Assembly: GCF_036785885.1 (NCBI RefSeq)
Contig: NC_092323.1
Location: forward strand, 2,768,501 to 2,832,500
Reading direction: 5' to 3'
Length of the DNA stretch: 64,000 nucleotides
From: Coffea arabica
Taxonomy: Eukaryota; Streptophyta; Magnoliopsida; Gentianales; Rubiaceae
Under the pieces are notes generated by a model. The model was given only the letters and a program-made list of their open reading frames with translations. It did no database searches and was not told the origin of the DNA. A program made the translations under genes and the position numbers. The stretch's first letter is position 1. Every line of letters starts with the position of its first letter. Positions 62,058 through 64,000 of this stretch are shown piece by piece.

Positions 62058-64000
62058 TCACAATACCGTAATCTCGGGTTTTGTAATAATGCTGCCGTGT
62101 TTATCAAGGAGGGTTTCCAGCGACCTTGATTCCTTGTTCCTCACTTTCCCTGCCTCTCTCAATAACTCGGCCAGCCTCCGCTTCTCATCAATTACATCTG
62201 GATTTGCTGTCCCAAGCCTCTCCTCTCTCAACCCAACTACATACTCCAAGATCTCAATTGCATCAACGGTCCTGCCACAATAATTCAAGAACCGGTTGAA
62301 GGGAAGTAATTCCAGGCTCAAAATTCTGGGAAAAACAAAAATTGAAAGGAAAAACAGAAAGGGCATTTCCTCTTGTACGGACAATGATGTGCTGAAATAA
62401 AAGCAGGAATAAGGATGGATAACGTGTTAATAGCCAGCAAAAAAGTTGCTAATGTTGGAACGTACCTGCCCATGGCATCATAAGTACCCGCAAGATTGCT
62501 GTAGACCCCCAATGTGTCAGCATGATACGGCCCGCATTCAGCCTCCAAGATGCTCCTTGCTTCTTCAAACAATTCTGCAGCTTCATTTATTGCATAGAGT
62601 TGCACGCATGCAAGTCCCATTTGGTTCAGAGCCACACCAAAAAGTGCATTTTTCTTCTCTCCAACAGCACGAAATTTGGTAATTGCGTTCTTTAAGGAGT
62701 TGTAAGAGTCAGAATAACTCCCCAGGATATAGTACAAAACCCCTATCTGGGCTTCAATACCCGCAATTGTGCTTTGTTGGCCTGGTGCATTCCCGTACAC
62801 TTTGATGGCCGTTTGGAGTAACTTAAGTGCCTGGTCAGTTTCACTCATGGATTCATAAATAGCAGAAACATCAACCAGGCCACTCGCAATTTCTTCAGGG
62901 GAAGAACCAGGGATTGGCTTATTGAAAATACGCAATGCATTTTCACAATAAGATCTGCATTCGCTGAATTTTCCTATCTTATTGTGCAAATCAGCCAAAC
63001 GGACGTAGACCGAAGCAACTGATGGATGGTTATCTCCTTTGGTTGACTTGAAAATAGTTAGAGCTTTCTGATAAGAAAAAATGGCCTCATCATACCGCAC
63101 CAGCGACAAATATGCATCACCAATGTTGCAGTCTATGGCAGCTACATCTGCTTCCTGGCCATTTGCAGCCATGGCCATGCTTGCTAAAACGTAATGCTCA
63201 AGAGCAGCTTCGTGATCCCTCTTGGAGTCACAAATAAGGCCTAAAAGTCTCCTATCAGCTGCTTCTTCAGGAGAAGCAGGTGAGATGCTCTCCCTATGGA
63301 TTTCCAGGGCCATCTGACAAAGCTTCTCAGCCTCATCAAATTGCATAGCTTGAACATGGGCTTCAGCTACATACCTGCAAGTCTCACCAAATCTAGGATC
63401 TTTATCGCCAAGAACCTGTCTCTGGATCTCCAAACCTGCAGCGTAGAAAAGAATTGAGTTCTCAATCTGGCCCGTCATTGCATATGTATCACCGAGTTGC
63501 ATGCATCCTGCGAATTTGGCAAGCGAGTGGTTTTGGCCCAAGTCCATGACGGGTATTTCAATTGACTTCTCAAGGAGAGGAACTGCATCACTGTATCTGC
63601 CTAATCTGCAGTACAGTGCTGCAACAACATGCAAGCACATCACGAATTCCAAATTAGGCTTTCCACTCGCAGATGTCTCCAACAGATTCATGGCTCGTAA
63701 AGCCAATTCAAGAGCTTTATGAAGATTATCCCCGGATGCAATCAAATCCCTGGCCTGTTTAAGTACATATGGCCCAAGGTATGCTGCCTCAGATGAATCC
63801 TCAGCTCCGTTCTGCTTTTTGACTCCAGCTAAAGGGGAATTCCTTTCAATCTTGGCTGGGGACATTGCGTTTGGCTTCTTTGAACTCTTCAAACTACGTC
63901 TGCCAGTGCCAGCACGAGGGATGCCATTAAAAGATTTGCTCTTTAAGCCTGCTTTCTTAGGTGTGTCGGAGTTTTTGGCTTGTCCTGAAGAAAAGGGCTG
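62058..64000 (-). CDS. KLCR1: Kinesin light chain-related TPR protein (KLCR/CMU), 5' end missing
   Basis: Plant KLCR proteins (also called CMU, cellulose synthase-microtubule uncoupling) bind cortical microtubules and keep them in place while cellulose synthase moves; they are also linked to IQD scaffolds. Two exons are visible in transcript order: 64000-62466 and 62271-62058, encoding 582 residues. Arabidopsis KLCR1 has about 609, so roughly the first 30-60 residues lie beyond the window. The N-terminal part is basic and Ser/Lys-rich. From about residue 65 on, tetratricopeptide repeats run to the C terminus (for example ALYCRLGRYSDAVPLLEKSI, GDAYLSLVRYDEAIFSYQKA, GTYDAMGRTVDAIEILEYVV). The intron falls inside the last TPR, and AG|G restores Arg. 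Which of KLCR1-3 is the orthologue is uncertain. Confidence 0.92.

Overview
The window is nuclear DNA of a flowering plant. The evidence is spliced genes with GT-AG introns, plastid transit peptides, plant-specific gene families (LSF1, DEG1, KLCR/CMU, GDSL) and plant transposon types with intact target-site duplications. Codon and intron style, together with the Stowaway, hAT and SINE content, suggests a eudicot, probably an asterid. I cannot name the species.

Positions 1-22466 hold a head-to-tail array of one LTR retrotransposon lying on the minus strand. The repeat unit is 4691 bp: a 3175-bp LTR plus a 1516-bp internal domain. The internal domain has an initiator-Met-tRNA primer site, a gag-like ORF with two CCHC zinc knuckles, and a polypurine tract. 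It has no protease, RT, RNase H or integrase. Five LTRs and four complete internal domains lie in the window, and the array runs off the left edge. The units are essentially identical. I found two C-to-T changes, both in the outermost LTR (LTR5), and one extra T in a homopolymer. The right end is a clean LTR terminus sitting inside a Stowaway MITE.

Positions 22467-64000 are gene-rich, with small transposons between genes. From left to right: LSF1 (+, starch phosphatase-like scaffold, 10 coding exons), a chloroplast beta-carbonic anhydrase of the BCA1 type (+, 9 exons), DEG1/DEGP1 lumenal protease (-, 8 exons), a plant-specific strand-rich protein resembling mitochondrial outer-membrane OM47 (-, 14 exons), L-aspartate oxidase (+, 7 coding exons), a secreted GDSL esterase/lipase (+, 5 exons) and a kinesin-light-chain-related TPR protein (-, 5' end cut by the window). 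I reconstructed exons by hand from frame, GT/AG sites and protein continuity. Every complete model closes in frame.

The genes are not an operon-like system. Four of the seven encode plastid proteins: starch turnover, CO2 hydration, thylakoid protein quality control and NAD synthesis. This is probably coincidental clustering. The 40-kb gene part also carries non-autonomous elements that can be delimited by target-site duplications: a Harbinger-like MITE (TTA), a MULE-type element with 150-bp terminal inverted repeats (9-bp duplication), a hAT MITE (8-bp duplication), and two clear plus one possible copy of a tRNA-derived SINE family. The retrotransposon array is the most unusual part of the window.
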